Assembly: GCA_029717555.1 (NCBI GenBank)
Contig: JAMDHS010000017.1
Location: forward strand, 230,109 to 294,108
Source of the DNA: Peribolospora baueri
Taxonomy: Eukaryota; Basidiomycota; Peribolosporomycetes; Peribolosporales; Peribolosporaceae
Length of the DNA: 64,000 nt
Direction of reading: 5' to 3'
Every line of letters starts with the position of its first letter. The first letter of the stretch is position 1. Shown here one piece after another: positions 24,024-36,570 of the stretch. A program made the translations under genes and the position numbers. The notes under the pieces were generated by a model, which was given only the letters and a program-made list of their open reading frames with translations, did not search any database and was not told the origin of the DNA.

Positions 24024-25059
24024 GAAGAGCTGGTGTGGGATGGTGAAGGGGGGGCGGGGTGGCGAGTGTTGCAGGAGTCGTCAATCCGGCGCCGTACAGT
24101 AGTAGTTGGTCGCCACGACACCCACGCGGTCTCGAGCAAGACGAGATGAAAAGTGGTTGCTCAAATGAGGCGTTGTCGTCCTCGATCTGGTGTCGCACAG
24201 CGGAACGACACAAGCGAGATGGAAAGTGCAGAAGCGAGGGCTATGAGACAACAAGGCGAGTACGGCCGTGTTCTATGTGTCCTTCCTTTGCCTGCGTCGT
24301 CAGACACTGTCCCGCTGGAAGCGGACAGCGGCAGCTTCGGGGTAACCCTAATAATAGTTCGATCGCACGTGGCAATGGCGGCCACGCTGCGTCACCTCGG
24401 CCAAGAGGTCCAGTTCACGGCGGCTTGCTCTCTCTGGCTGAGGCAGGCGGCCGAGCCTTGGCTTTGGCTTGGTTGCTTGCGGCCGGAAGGATGTATCTAT
24501 CTACTTTTCCCGCGCGGTAATTTGCCTAATGTGTAAATGTCTATGACGAATCCGCCCATCAGCTTTCGATGCTCATGTCGGTATAGCAGCGCATCTTGCT
24601 CCTTTGCGGAACGGGTTCCAAAGGATCCTCGAGTCGCGGCTCTACTGTTGCAACCCACTTGTACTCTTGCCAAGAGCCGTATTTTCCACACATACATGTG
24701 TGCTTTACTGAGGACTACGCTGGACTTCACCGCGACTGAGGTAGGCGACGTGCGGGACGAGCAAGGACAGCTTCGGGACGACCGCAAGGGAGACCTCTCG
24801 CTGTCGATCGGACAGACACTGGACTGGCTGTTCTGTCTGGCCGAGTGATCGATCGATCGACCTTCTCTCCTCCATCCTTCCGTCGCGCCCGCCCACCCAG
24901 CCTGTCAGTCTACCGGCCATCCACGACGACCGCCGATAACACACCTCGGATCGTCCCCTTCGGCTCAGCGTAGGTCCAGATTACTTACGCACCACACACA
25001 CAGACCACCGCACAGCCGACCCAAGGGTGCATCGTCCAACTCGCTCGGTTCCTCGTGCA
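24024..25059. promoter_or_regulatory. Divergent promoter region of SED5 and SSADH
   Basis: About 1 kb between two opposed start codons. No convincing coding frame. Direct GATC runs (GATCGATCGATCGA near 24,848) and several CGATCG palindromes are visible; I cannot assign binding sites. Confidence 0.5.
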
Positions 25060-27424
25060 ATGTCGGGTCTCCGAATCGGAGTGGGTCGCGTTCCCCGCAT
25101 CCGTCTATCTTATTCGTCCTCTCTCGCCTCCGTCACCTCTTCCTTCCTCACCACCACTACCACCACCACCTCGGCCACTGCCACATCCTTCCCTTCCCGA
25201 GCTCTCGCCTCGTACTTCACTTCCGCACGTACCGGCTCTTCGTCGTCCCTCTTCGCCTCGTCTTCGGCGCGCCACCCTCGCAAGCTCAACATGCCGTCCA
25301 TGCCAAAGGGCCTCTACCAGGCAAACAGCTCCCAAGCCGGCACGCACGCCATGCAGGTGAGGACGAGGAGCTCACTGTAAGACGGGGCGGAGAAAGCCAT
25401 CCCCATGGCGGCGATGACCAACAGGGGACGACGCTTCGCGCTTTTGGAGCTGCGGTTGCCGGTGGACATCGGGTGCACCGGAAGCGTGCACCGGAAAGCT
25501 GCGTCGGATGGTTGCAATTCGCCGGACATGCTGCTAATCGTCGTCGATCGTTCGCGTTCGTCGCGTTGTCATATGCGTATCCCTTTCCGCAGATCAAGGA
25601 CAAAGATCTCTTCCGCACTGAATCGTACGTCAATGGCGAGTGGGTCAAGTCCTCCGACAATACCACTTTCAAAGTGGCCAACCCCGCCACCAATGCTGCT
25701 CTTGGCGAGGTCGCCGACCTGACCCGCGCCGACGTCCGCAAGGCCATCGACGCCGCCGCCGCCGCGTTTCCGAGCTGGAGCAAGACGACGGGCAAGCAGC
25801 GTCATGACTATCTTCGCAAGCTCTTCGACGCTATCCAAGCCAACGCAGATGACCTCGCTCACATCCTCTGTGCCGAGAACGGCAAGCCCCTCCCCGACGC
25901 CAAGGGGGAGATCACGTACGGTAACTCGTTCCTCGAGTGGTTCGCAGCCGAGGCCGTCAGGTCTTACGGTCACATCGTGCCTAGCGCCGTGCCTGGCGTT
26001 CGGAATACCGTCATCAAGCAGCCCATCGGCGTTGCTGGGCTGATCACCCCTTGGTGAGCTGCAGGATATGTGTTCCATCGAACAGAGTCTACATGTGTCT
26101 GGAAGGGCTGCGAATCGACCCCTCCCTTATTTCCGTTTTCACACCATCGTGCCCCACCCTGAAGGAACTTCCCTAACGCCATGATCACCCGCAAGATGGC
26201 ACCCGCATTGGCGGCCGGTTGCACTGTCGTGATCAAGGCGCCGGCCGAGACGCCCTTCTCCGCTTTGGCCCTCTGCGAGCTCGCGCACCGCGTCGGCATC
26301 CCCAAGGGCGTGATCAACGTCGTGACTGTCGCCAAGGGCGGAGAGAAGGAGAAGGAGGCCGGCAAGGAGATCTGCGAAAACCCCAACGTGCGCAAGGTCA
26401 GCTTCACTGGCAGCACCAACGTTGGCAAGCTCCTCATGACACAGAGCGCCAGCACGATGAAGAAGCTCAGCTTCGGTGAGTCTTAAAGGTGCGACGGACA
26501 GTCAAACAAGTAATTCGAAGCTGACACGCGGCTCCGACCTGGACGGGTTGAACTCTTGGATTTCATCGTCTCGCAGAGCTCGGCGGCAACGCTCCGTTCA
26601 TCGTCTTCGGTGACGCCGACCTCGAACTGGCGGTCGCCAGTGCCTTGACCTGCAAGTTCCGCGGTTCTGGGCAGACCTGCGTGTGCGCCAATCGGCTGTA
26701 CGTGCACGAGTCGGTCTATGCCGAGTTCGCCTCCAAGCTGGCTGAGAAGGTGGACGCGTTCAAGGTCGGCAACGGTATGGACGAAGGTGTCACTCACGGT
26801 CCGCTCATCAACGTCGCTGGCGTTGACAAGGTGGACAGACACGTTCAGGACGCTGTCAAGAAGGGCGCCCAAGTCTTGGTTGGCGGCAGGAGGGGCGAGG
26901 GCAACGTAAGTAGGCCATTTTTGAGAACGTCTTTTGGAGCGTATGTTCACTCGATGCCGATGTCTTCCGCCTCGTTCTCCTCAGTTCTACGAGCCCACCG
27001 TCCTCTCCGACGTGCCCGCGGATTGCCAAATCGCCGACGAGGAGACCTTCGGTCCGGTCGCCGCACTGTTCAAGTTCTCCACTGAGGAAGAGGTGGTCAA
27101 ATTGGCGAACAACACCAACGTCGGTCTCGCCGGATATTTCTTCAGCCAGGACGTCAGCCGATGCTTCCGCGTGGCCGAAGCGCTCCACGTGGGTATGGTC
27201 GGCGTCAACACGGGCATCCTTAGCGAGGCTGCCATTCCGTTCGGAGGTGTGCTCGAGAGCGGTTTCGGAAGGGAGGGTGGAAAGACGGGCATCGAGGAAT
27301 ACCAGGTTGACAAGGTGCGTTTTTGGATGATCATCTCATCATGCCTGCAAGGATGGCTATCTCGGCTCACTTGAACTTCTCGCCTTTCCTCTTCACGCAG
27401 CTTATCCGCTTCGGCGGAATCTGA
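25060..27424 (+). CDS. UGA2: Succinate-semialdehyde dehydrogenase, mitochondrial
   Basis: This NAD(P)-dependent aldehyde dehydrogenase oxidises succinate semialdehyde to succinate in the GABA shunt. Exons 25060-25356, 25593-26053, 26165-26475, 26577-26905, 26985-27314 and 27401-27424 give 583 residues. The first ~90 residues are Ser/Thr/Arg-rich, without acidic residues, and look like a mitochondrial presequence. The ALDH core includes FRTESYVNGEWVKS, KPLPDAKGEITYG, the Rossmann GSTNVGK block, the general base Glu357 in FELGGNAP, nucleophile Cys391 in RGSGQTCVCANR, and the family pattern EETFGPVAALF. The C-terminus ends YQVDKLIRFGGI, typical of GabD-type enzymes. Intron 1 (236 bases) is longer than the rest. 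Yeast Uga2 is cytosolic, so the presequence makes this more like the animal and filamentous-fungus form. Confidence 0.93.
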
Positions 27425-27989
27425 AGCCCCTTTTCCGCGGCCAGTTCTCTTCTCAGACTCGTCTTCGTGCCGGTCCATCCTTCCCTTTTTCGACTTTCGC
27501 TCCAATAGTAGTTCGTTTGTGCGGAAGGAGGAAAGTCCTTTTTAGCCTACGATTTGTTACGTACTGACCTCAGCCACAAACGAAATTTTGTGAACAACGA
27601 AATGAATTGAACGAAGAAGACGCGCTAGCGCTGTACGGCTTCGGGAAGCAGTGGAACAGAGATCTCTTCATTACTCATTCGCACGTCGACCTTTCGTCGA
27701 TCTTAAAGACTCCTTCCACCACTCCTTGGTGGCAACAGCCTTAATCGTACTCTGGCCTAAGTGCCCGTGTCACGGGTGCCAAAGTTGCAAGTCGACTGAA
27801 GGCGTTCCGTTCCCTTCGCTTTGATGAGTTGGGGTCGCTTTCGGTCCCACTGGGGAGTCCGTGTCGTCGACGACCGTGCCAAGTCCCACTTTCGCTCAAA
27901 TCCGTCTTCGCTAGAGCCACTCCAGTCGAGTGCACGGCCCTTTGAGGCGACCGCGGCTTGACCGTCGGAGGTCGAGCTTATTGACTCCA
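27425..27989. other. SSADH 3' flank
   Basis: No gene recognised. Minus-strand frames in the right half may be further decayed copia pol sequence downstream of the gag relic, but I cannot match a motif. Confidence 0.4.
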
Positions 27990-29016
27990 TCACGGAATAC
28001 CCGTACCGACGACATCTCCGTGACTAGTCCTGATTTTGCTTTTGCATCCACGGATCACGATTGTATATCCGCGTCGCGTGAGTTGGAGAACTGAACGGGG
28101 GTTTGCTGCGAGCCCAGGAACGTACAGGACTTCATCGATTGTCCCAAGTTGTCCATCGGGGAAGGTGCATTCGTAATGTGGTGCCAAGGATCCAGCCGTC
28201 CTGCAATGTCTCTTCCTTCTCACGCTTCTTTATCCGACACTCGGCGATCTTGTGTCCGGGTTTTTTGCAGTGGTGGCACTTTCCTTTGAACTTGGCCCCC
28301 TTCAAGTCAGACGTGGCCATCGCAGTCCCACCAGTCCGTGTCGCCCTTTCGCCAATCCTGCGCTTCTTGTCGACCTCAATACATGTATTTATAACCACTT
28401 GAGGCGAGGGCAATCCGAATCGAAAAGCGTTCGCTCCGCATGCTGCTGTAATCACCTCGTACTCCTTCGGAAGTTCAATGAGCAGGCGCGCGAAGTCCTC
28501 GTCCGACAGCGTCCCTCCGGCAGCCTTGTACCTCTCGTGCAGCTCGGTAAATCGGTCGAGGAACTAACTCCTCCATCGACTCTTTGTTGTCGTACTTGAT
28601 GAAGAGGAGCTCTTGTTTGAGCCGGAGTCGATCTACAATAGATTCGACGGAGCTTGATCCATATCTGCTTGGCCGACATGGCATTGTCGACCCATGCGAG
28701 CTGGGAGATCTCAAGTGACTATTATAGCCATCGCTGCCGACTGGAGAACCCTTTCGTACTCGCTGGCGCGGTCCTCCCTCTCGTCTTCGTCCGTGTACCG
28801 TTCCACGACCTCGTCAATTTTGACTTCGGGTTCGACCGGATCGACTATGAACCGGAGTCCGGCGCTCTCGAGGACCTTCATGACACTTTGTCGCCACTTA
28901 TAGTAATTGGACTCGTTAAGGGTCGGCACACGCTGGAGGGCTGTGAATTGCACTTCCTTCGCATTCTCCAGCATGCTCTCAACGTCTCGGAAACGCTTCG
29001 CTTTTGCTGTAGCCAT
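27990..29016 (-). mobile_element. Decayed Ty1/copia retrotransposon: gag and start of pol
   Basis: Reading the minus strand from 29,016, a gag-like protein opens with an ATG and a UBN2-type region (LNESNYYKWRQSVMKVLESA), is interrupted by a stop near 28,710, and continues in shifted frames (LRLKQELLFIKYDNKESMEE). A CCHC zinc knuckle follows (CHHCKKPGHKIAEC, spacing C-x2-C-x4-H-x4-C) and then the GTIDEVLYVPGLAAN block seen just before the integrase in copia polyproteins. Integrase, reverse transcriptase and RNase H are absent. At least two frameshifts or stops are present. It is therefore a 5' fragment of an inactive element. Confidence 0.85.
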
Positions 29017-29280
29017 ATTGCGACTTGGTTCGTTTGTCGAAGTCGATCTTCCTGACCGTCGTGCTGCCTGGGCTCACAACCTGTTGGGAACTTGGGAGAC
29101 TTAAGTCACTTGTCGTGCGAAGGCGTCGCCTTATGTGTACAACAGAGGGAAACGAACAACTGGGTGAATGACGTGGACAAAGAAAGGCATGGGAGAGATA
29201 CGCCAGAGCAATAGAACACGAACTAAGAGCTAGCGTTTGCTTTCCCTTTCCCCGTGTGCTGCGGTGGGGATCGTGCACCC
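29017..29280 (-). other. Possible 5' leader or LTR end of the copia relic
   Basis: Immediately upstream of the gag ATG on the minus strand is a short noncoding stretch. A CCCAACA/GGTTGTGAGCCC junction near 29,080 could be an LTR end followed by a primer-binding site. No second LTR copy was found in the window, so this stays speculative. Confidence 0.25.
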
Positions 29281-30648
29281 GATCGGATCCTCAACAAGGG
29301 GCTCTTCCCGCTTCCCCACGGCGGCCAAAGCGGCTAGGAAACGCCACGCCAAGCTGAACGATCCTGGCCCTTCTTTCGGCGTACGACCCAGCATGGCTGG
29401 AGCATGGCACGCGTACCTGCGCAGGGATGCTCTGCCACGCCCTACCTTCGCTCCCCAGCTCGCAAAGGTGGGCGTGGTCCTGGCGGCTCAGATGCCTCCC
29501 CCGGACCCCACCCGACCTGCCCGCACCACCGCAGTTCCTTTTCTCACGGTGTACACCCTTTCGGCCCCATTGCTCTGACTTATTAAGGACCTTAAACTGA
29601 ATAATTCCATCAATCTTCAACAAGGGTGCTTCAGGGTGTCTTTGGGCGGTTGAAGCGGAAGATATGTTTACGGCGAGAAGGCTGCCAAAGAGAAGTCGTG
29701 CAAGGATTTGGAAGAGAGAGACTCGGAGGTGAGCCGAGAGTGTACAACGCGAAACGCGCTGAGCTGTGTTATGTCCCTTGTTCAGTAAGGGTGTGCTTGG
29801 CCGCTCTACTGCTCCAGGTTCGCTCCGCCCTAAAGTTGAGAGACCTTCCAGCCTGTGCAATCGCAGTTGGGGATGGGACCTTCGTTCGCCGGATTAAAAT
29901 CGGCAAAGGTAGCTTCTTGTACCCATACATCCTTAATATCGAGAGGCAGAGGGTTGATGGCACCCTTCCCTCAATAGAGTCTTCAGAGAATGATGTGAAG
30001 GCAGGCGGACCGGAGAAAATAAAGAACGGGCAACCCTTGGTCCAATCATTAGTGAGAGAAACCCAGCAGATATGGAGGTGCTGGCCCGCGTGTAGGATGA
30101 CATATCTCGACAGCGACCACCCGTAGCCGAGATAGGACATCATGCTTTCGAAGCATACTCAAAGGAGGCAGGAAAAAAACAAAGACCGTCTCTCTACACC
30201 TCTTTTCGACGTTCAAGAGATTGGCTAGGCCGAGCAGATACCAGGTTCAAGCCTGCCGACTTCTTACAAAGCGAAGCCAAGTAGGTGCAGTATGAGTTCG
30301 ATGCCGAGCAGGTACGAAACAGGGCCCCTCAGACAAGCGCACTAGTTCTACCGAGGCAGCAAGCACGAACTGGATATTGGCGGCGAGCTATTTAAGTAGG
30401 CGCCCCTCTCATCCAACACGGAAGTTTAGAAGTGCCATTGATCGAGAGGTATCCTCGTGAACGCCTCCCTTTTCAAGGTCACGCAAACGTCCTGAAAGAC
30501 TGCACGCAGAGCCGGTCCACGCAGCGCGCTGGGAGGCTGCGGCGATGCAATTTCATGATAAGGTGCTGCGGCGAGCACCATTGCCTCATGTCTAAAGTGG
30601 GGCCCTTGTCGGTGACGGCGACCTGGCTCGGCGTTCGCTCGTGAAACA

Positions 30649-30679
<31 letters not shown>

Positions 30680-31151
30680 TTGACGGTGACGGCGACACGG
30701 CAACAGCTTCTCACCATCTCCTTCAGCCTCGATACGTCTTCCAGTTTGCTGCCAGCTCCGCCTACGCAGCCTCCTTGCATTGGGGCGTTGCGACTTTCTT
30801 GCACTGCCGGCTTGCACGTTCAGGTTCCTGCCGGGCCGAGTCGTACACCCTCTTTCTCCACTTCCTTCCCTTTCGAACGTGGTGTGCGATTCGGCGAAGA
30901 CTCGACTCCAGCGTTTCTCGGACGAATAGTACACCGATCACACGGCCGGCGTGGATCCAACTCGTCGCCCTTATATCCAACTTCCCTCTCGTCTTTACCG
31001 ACGGTTACCATTCTGCCCGACGCCCTCTATGCTCGAACCCTGATCGGCGACTCTGATCACAGATGCAGTCTCTACTGCCCTTCCGTCGATCTTCATCTCC
31101 GCAATCATCCGTTTCCCATTGGCTCTGAAGTCGCCTTCCGCGCCCTCCACC
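29281..31151. other. 1.9 kb of unexplained sequence and the promoter of the next gene
   Basis: Open frames of 120-190 codons overlap on opposite strands near 29.3-30.1 kb, without recognisable motifs. The segment 29.6-30.4 kb looks less GC-rich than its neighbours. A GGCGAC-type hexamer array lies at about 30,647-30,698. The right end must contain the promoter of the gene starting at 31,152. Confidence 0.35.
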
Positions 31152-34100
31152 ATGAACGACCGTGGCTCGCCTGCCGCCTCGTCTTCGGCTCCTATCCGCC
31201 AAAGAGAGCATAGCGAAGGAAGTACCAGCACGAGCGGACAGGTCTCTCAGAGCGCATCCTTAGGCCTGGATGCTCACCGAAGACTCCGCGGCGACACTGG
31301 ACAGGTCGATTTCCCCGTTCGGACTCCAAGCGTTTCTTCCTGGGACGGCACGAGCCAGACAGCAAGAGGAGAGCGAGAAGGAGAGAGGACCGGGTCGAGA
31401 CCGTCGAAGCGCCTTTCGTCTTTGGCTCGCCACCCGCCCGCGCACCACGTCGGGCAGGAGGTTGGGATCCAGGACGATGGAGGACCAAGGCAAGAAGCAG
31501 AGAAGGACAAGGAGAGGGAGAGGTCACGAAAGAGGAGCTCAAGACATGCAGACGGGAGGGAAAGAGAGCGGGATAAGGAGAGGAAGAAGAAGAGCTCGTT
31601 GCTCACTAGTGAATTTGGCCTTGACATTCTTGGTGGAGGGTCCATTTCCGGTAGCGGAAGTACTGCTGGATTGTCGTCGTCCCAGAACAATGGTGAGCGA
31701 GTTCTTTCTTATCGTCCTTCGGGCTTTATTACTTCAGCTCCTCACGATAGGGCCTGCGTAACTTTCGTTCTTCCTCGGCTCTTTTGAACGCGTTTCCCTC
31801 ACAACATGCAGAACCTCTGCGAGACCTGCTGGCATCGGTCGATATCCGCGATGCCCTTCGTCTCATTCATGTCGACTCGTCTCAGCCAGGCTCCCTCATA
31901 CCCGAACGACCTGCCGCCGTTCCGATTTGGTCGTCTAGCCATACCAAGCGCACCCCATCTGGCTCCTCTGCAGGCGTGACCACCAACGCTCTCGAAAGGA
32001 CGTGGAACGACCGTCACGACAGGGCCAGAACCACGTCCACTCCCGTTGCGACGCCACATACGAACGGCACGAGCACCACTTCCAGGAATGGAAGCTTTTA
32101 TGGCACGCATTCGGTGTCGACCACTGATGAACGCCCGCAGAGTCGACAATCCAGCTCTGCCTACCACGCTTCTTCCTCTGGAGCCAAGGGGGGCGATTCG
32201 CCTGGTGCCCTGGCTAAGGAACTCGGAAGTTCGAGGTCGGACGACGGAGAAGGAACACAAGATGCCAAGAAGGCAAAGGAGAAGGGGTTAGGTTTTGTGA
32301 GGTTCAAGAGCTTGAGGAGGAAGGAGAGCGAAAAGCGGGAGAGCCGAAAAGATAAAGGGAAGGAGAGGCAAAAGGAGCCTCTGGCAGAGCCGATGGAGGA
32401 AAGCGAGAACGAGAACGAGGACGATTTCGAAGGTTCGTTCCATGTGGTCTCGCCGGGACCGTAGTCGAGCTTTTGTTCCTCTGGTGATTTATTGACATTT
32501 AGTATGCCTCCTTATTCTCTCGCCTTTCATTTTCCAATCGCATCAAAACAGAGAAGGTTCGGTCCTTTGCGTCCAGCGCTTCTTCTTCGACACTGAATCG
32601 CACCCGTATGGCAAAGGATTTCTTTACGGCACGCTACGACCCGGTATTTGCGGCTTTGGCTGAAGGGTGTCCACCGCCTAGTCTCCTCGCTGTGAGCCGT
32701 TGGCGAAAGCGACTTGAGAGGGCGGACAAGCGACGAAAGAGGATGGAAAGGGCGAAAATGGGAACTGCGCGAGAAAAGGAGCGACGGTCCGTGGGTCCCT
32801 CCAACAATCGAGTGGGCATTCCTTTTGTCACGGGCGTCGCCGCGGGCGCAGAAGAGCGCCTAGACGAGCAGCGGCTTCGACAAGTGTCGTCGCGAGGCTC
32901 GACTCTCGCCAGTCGTACTGACGGAGGCGGCAGCTCGCGACGGTCCAGCGTCAACTATGGTTCCATGAATCCTGTAGGGTTCACAGCCCGTGATACTGCC
33001 ATGGCCACCTCGTCCCGGGCGTCTAGTAGTGTAGGGCTGTCAGACATGGACAAAGCTCTACCTGTCACCAGGGCCGACGATGAAGCGTATCTCGCACGGT
33101 TGACCGGTGTCTCTCCCGGCTCCACGATCTCGGACAAGCTCAATGCGAACTCGGTGATCGATCCCTCGTCTGTTGCTCTCATCGGAGGCGCTAATTCGTT
33201 GGACAAAGGCTCTATGCCGCCGGAGACAGCAGCGCTGTCCATGTCCACTTCAATGCCCGCCTCGGGTCTACTTGGTGCGCTTCGAGCTCCGGTACGTCGG
33301 ACAATGGCTTCGTTCCCGTCGATCGGCGCAGCCGCTCAACTAGACGGACATCACAAGCTGTGCGACTGGATGGTGTCCCCAGGAGATCTGGCGGTGTACT
33401 TGGCCTGCAGAGGGAAGGTCGACGCGGAAGAAGGGGAGGAGGTCATGGGCGGGTCATCGTCCTGGCGAGGGTCGGATGCTGGCAGTTTGAGAGGATCAGG
33501 GTTCGCCGAGGCTGGCTTGTTGCCGCCTGTGGAAGTCGTCGACGGCCCGGCTCGACTGCCTTCCACCGAGTTGCTCCACAAGAGTCACAGCAGGTATTCT
33601 TCGCCCAGCTCGATTGCCGTGTCCGCTCGATCAGCGGACGTCCTGTCGTCTGGTCAACCGCCTTCCTCCCGTCACGACAGCAATCTTAGCTTTGGATTTG
33701 GTGGCGACGGCATCGAGCCGAATCGGACAAGCGCAGGTCCTCAAGGACGGAGGAGCACGTTTGGAAGCGTCGATGCCCCCGTTGAACGTCTCACCAGCCC
33801 TCCCGGAATGCGTGGCATCTCTGATGTATCGAAAGTGGAAGCGAGCTCGGCTTTGTCAAGCTGTTTGCCTAGCTCATCTTCCTCCCCGTACGGCCGCCCT
33901 CGCGCCAATTCTGCCGCCCCCGCGCCTACCTCTCCATCTCCGCTCTCCAATACGTTTCGCTCTCCTGGCCAGACTCGCGTCAAAACGCTGTCTGCAAGAG
34001 AGCAGGGGGAGGGCGTGGCCCGCCGAATGTCCGACGTGGGGACGCGGCCTAACCAGGTGCGAGGCCCTTACGAGGCTGCGCAAGGATCGTCAGCATTCGC

Positions 34101-35979
34101 TGGCTTGTCTAGCGAATGGTTGCCACTTAACATACGTAACAGTCTCGTTCAGAAGCTGAAGCGCGGCGGAAGGGGTCCTGTAAGCCTCTTGAGTGGACAG
34201 CATTGGGGCGACCAGCGCGAAGATGGCGTTGGTGGGGGACACGCCACAGCAGCTGACATGACGAGTGAAAGGAGTTGGAGTGAGGGTGAGGGCAGAACGT
34301 CGATCGCCTCTGGCTTAGGTCTCGGTCTCGGTCTCGGAGCTGCTGTGCTTGCTGGAGGCCAGCAGCAAGATCACCCACGCACATCGACAAGCTCCAGCCG
34401 ATCTCGAAGAGCGTGGGAGAGAACGCTGCGAAGAGGTGTGCGGACCAGCTCTCCCGAACTTCGTAGGAAACTACTCTCGCCGTCCTCAGCTCCGGAAGAA
34501 AACTCGGATGTTGCAGCCATCGGAGAGACACTACGACTACCTGACGGCGATGAGGAGCATTCGAGCAGCTTACCCTTGGACGACGACCAACTTAGAAAGC
34601 GTCGAGTGTCTCGCCGATCTCTCCACCGGCGGGCGCAAAGTCAGAAGTATCGCTCCAGCGATATCTTGGGGCAGGAAATCTATAACGGCCGAGTGGCCGG
34701 TGCTGGTGGCCATCGTCGCGGAGCTTCGCAGTGGCCGAGCGCCATCTTTCAGCGACGCGACGTGGGGTTGAGCATCGACTCGCCCGAGCCTCCCAGCGCT
34801 CCACATCTTTCAAGCTCTCGCGAGAGTATTGACGAGGGCCGAGCGCAGGAGAACCTACTGAAGGCTATCAGGGGACAACGCTCTGGTTCTGATGGAGCCT
34901 CCGAATCTGTGGACGGATGGGCCGAGGTTGCCCATACCATCAGGACGTATGAAGCGTGAGTACCATCATAACTGCAGGCATCGCTGTTGACCGATTTGCT
35001 TGTTCCCATTGCCCATCCTTATACCTTCTCTCTCTTCACTTTCGTCACGCAGTCAGATTAGAGACCTGCAGGCCTACATGGTCAAAGCCGACAACAGCAT
35101 ATCTACATCAACGGACAAGACTCGCGGGTATTGCCTGAGCCTCACCGAGCTCGAGCAAAGCACCAAAGCCCAAACGGGGGTACAGCTCGTCTATAAGGTT
35201 CCTGATCTTCGGTGCTTCAGCGATCAGAGCCACCCTCCAAGCCGTGATTACTCGGCTGTAGCGTCGGCACCACTGGATGACCGTAGCGAGCGGACGGATC
35301 CTCGCGAGCTGAAAAAGTTGGGAAGGAGTCCGTCTGCTATCGCCTCCGCGTGGGAGGCGACCGACTCTTTAAAGCCTTTGCCCAGTGAGACAACGGCCGC
35401 CGGTGCGGCAGTCGGTCGCATTTCGACGCAGTCGCCTCGATCATCGCGAGCGACCTACCGACGGCGCCACGCACATGACCCTCATTGGGCGGACCCAATC
35501 GCAGCTGTAACCGATGCGATCCAGCGCTCGAATAAGTTGCGCGACGAGACTGTGGGGATGAGTAGGGAAGTCTACGAGTTGCAGGAGCAGGTCGCACAGG
35601 ACATCCGCAAAGCTGTCGTTCGAGTGGACGAGATTCAGCGGGCGATCAACTCGACCCATTTCCAGGAGGTGCGTTTGGCCCATCCTCGGATGTTGGTCGT
35701 CCATTTGATAAACTGTTGACGTTGCTTTCGCTTCCCCTGCTCCGTGTGTCGGCGTCGCAGGTTCGCACCCTGGAAGACCAAATTGGCCGATTACAGGCTT
35801 CGCAGGACGGATCCGGTATCTACTCCGACCTCTTCTGGGCGGTGCTTTCGTATCTGCTCGTCTTTCTCTTCTCCATTATCCGCATGGTCTGGTTCATCCT
35901 CTTCACTGGCTTCCGCATCGTTCGGTTTCCCGCTGTCGTTGTCTGGGCCGTGCTGCGCTGGGTGCTTTGGTGGAATTGA
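31152..35979 (+). CDS. Large Ser-rich protein with coiled coil and C-terminal membrane segment, unknown function
   Basis: I do not recognise a family. Exons 31152-31692, 31812-32432, 32552-34955, 35053-35668 and 35761-35979 join in phase to 1,466 residues. Most of the chain is disordered and rich in Ser, Arg and Gly, with basic clusters (KDKERERSRKRSS, RKRLERADKRRKRMER). Ordered-looking islands include EPLRDLLASVDIRDALRLIH and GHHKLCDWMVSPGDLAVYLA. From about residue 1,185 there are helical, heptad-like stretches (QIRDLQAYMVKADNS; ELQEQVAQDIRKAVVRVDEI; VRTLEDQIGRLQ), and the last ~50 residues are strongly hydrophobic (FWAVLSYLLVFLFSIIRMVW then FILFTGF), one or two membrane spans near the C-terminus. 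This suggests a tail-anchored membrane protein. The second donor (GAAG/GTTCGT) is weak; if unused, there could be two genes, the second starting at 32,608. Confidence 0.7.
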
Positions 35980-36570
35980 GAGCGCCACACATCATCCGCG
36001 TCTCATCTTATCCGTCGGCTCCTCACCAGTACGTTACGCTTGAGGCTCGCAGGATTGCTTCAAGCCTTCACTCTTTTGCGTTCATCACTCCAGGGCTTTC
36101 TTGTCGGCATGATTCCTTCCAGCTTGAATGTCTTGCAGCAATCGCTGCTACTTCTGCGATCGCTACTCGCTCTTTTCGTCCTCTTGCTTTGGCCCATCTC
36201 TCTGGCTTTGTGTCGTGGCCTTCTTTTCAAGATCTATCTATACCATTCCATAACTGGCTCTCGTCCAATCTATCGAATGCATTCTTCACAGTGTCGTCGT
36301 CAGACCTTTACGCGGGGTGGCTGACTAAGTGCTTTCTGAACGAGTCGTGCTGTCCCGTTCCCTTTTGCCCACTTGGTTACAGTAGCCACCCCAAGACTCT
36401 ACATGACATGCGTAAGGCTAGCGATGGCGACGTCCTCGGCAAGTACTCCGAAGGAAAGGGTGACTGTTACTGCACTGGTCTAGCTTAGATCCATGCCTCT
36501 CCCGGGTTCAGGCTCCAGAAGAGCCGCTCACAGACACCAGCATCTGTGGAATGTCGGTGCGTATGGCGGA
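35980..36570. other. 3' flank of the membrane-protein gene
   Basis: No gene is supported. An open frame of 94 codons from 36,040 has a Leu-rich hydrophobic run, but no start context or splicing links it to the preceding gene. Confidence 0.4.

Noticed and set aside
29291-29860. 189-codon minus-strand frame near the copia relic
   Set aside because: No start context, no retroelement motif, and the opposite strand is also open over part of it.
30230-30275. tRNA-like T-arm (GGTTCAAGCC)
   Set aside because: Stem lengths do not fit a T-arm and no acceptor, D or anticodon arms could be folded around it.
32433-32464. Stop at 32,464 as the end of a separate gene
   Set aside because: Joining 32,432 to 32,552 keeps phase and leads into the large third exon; kept as a caveat because the donor is weak.
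35967-36488. 173-codon plus-strand frame after the membrane-protein gene
   Set aside because: It overlaps the previous gene's stop in another frame and has no recognisable feature.
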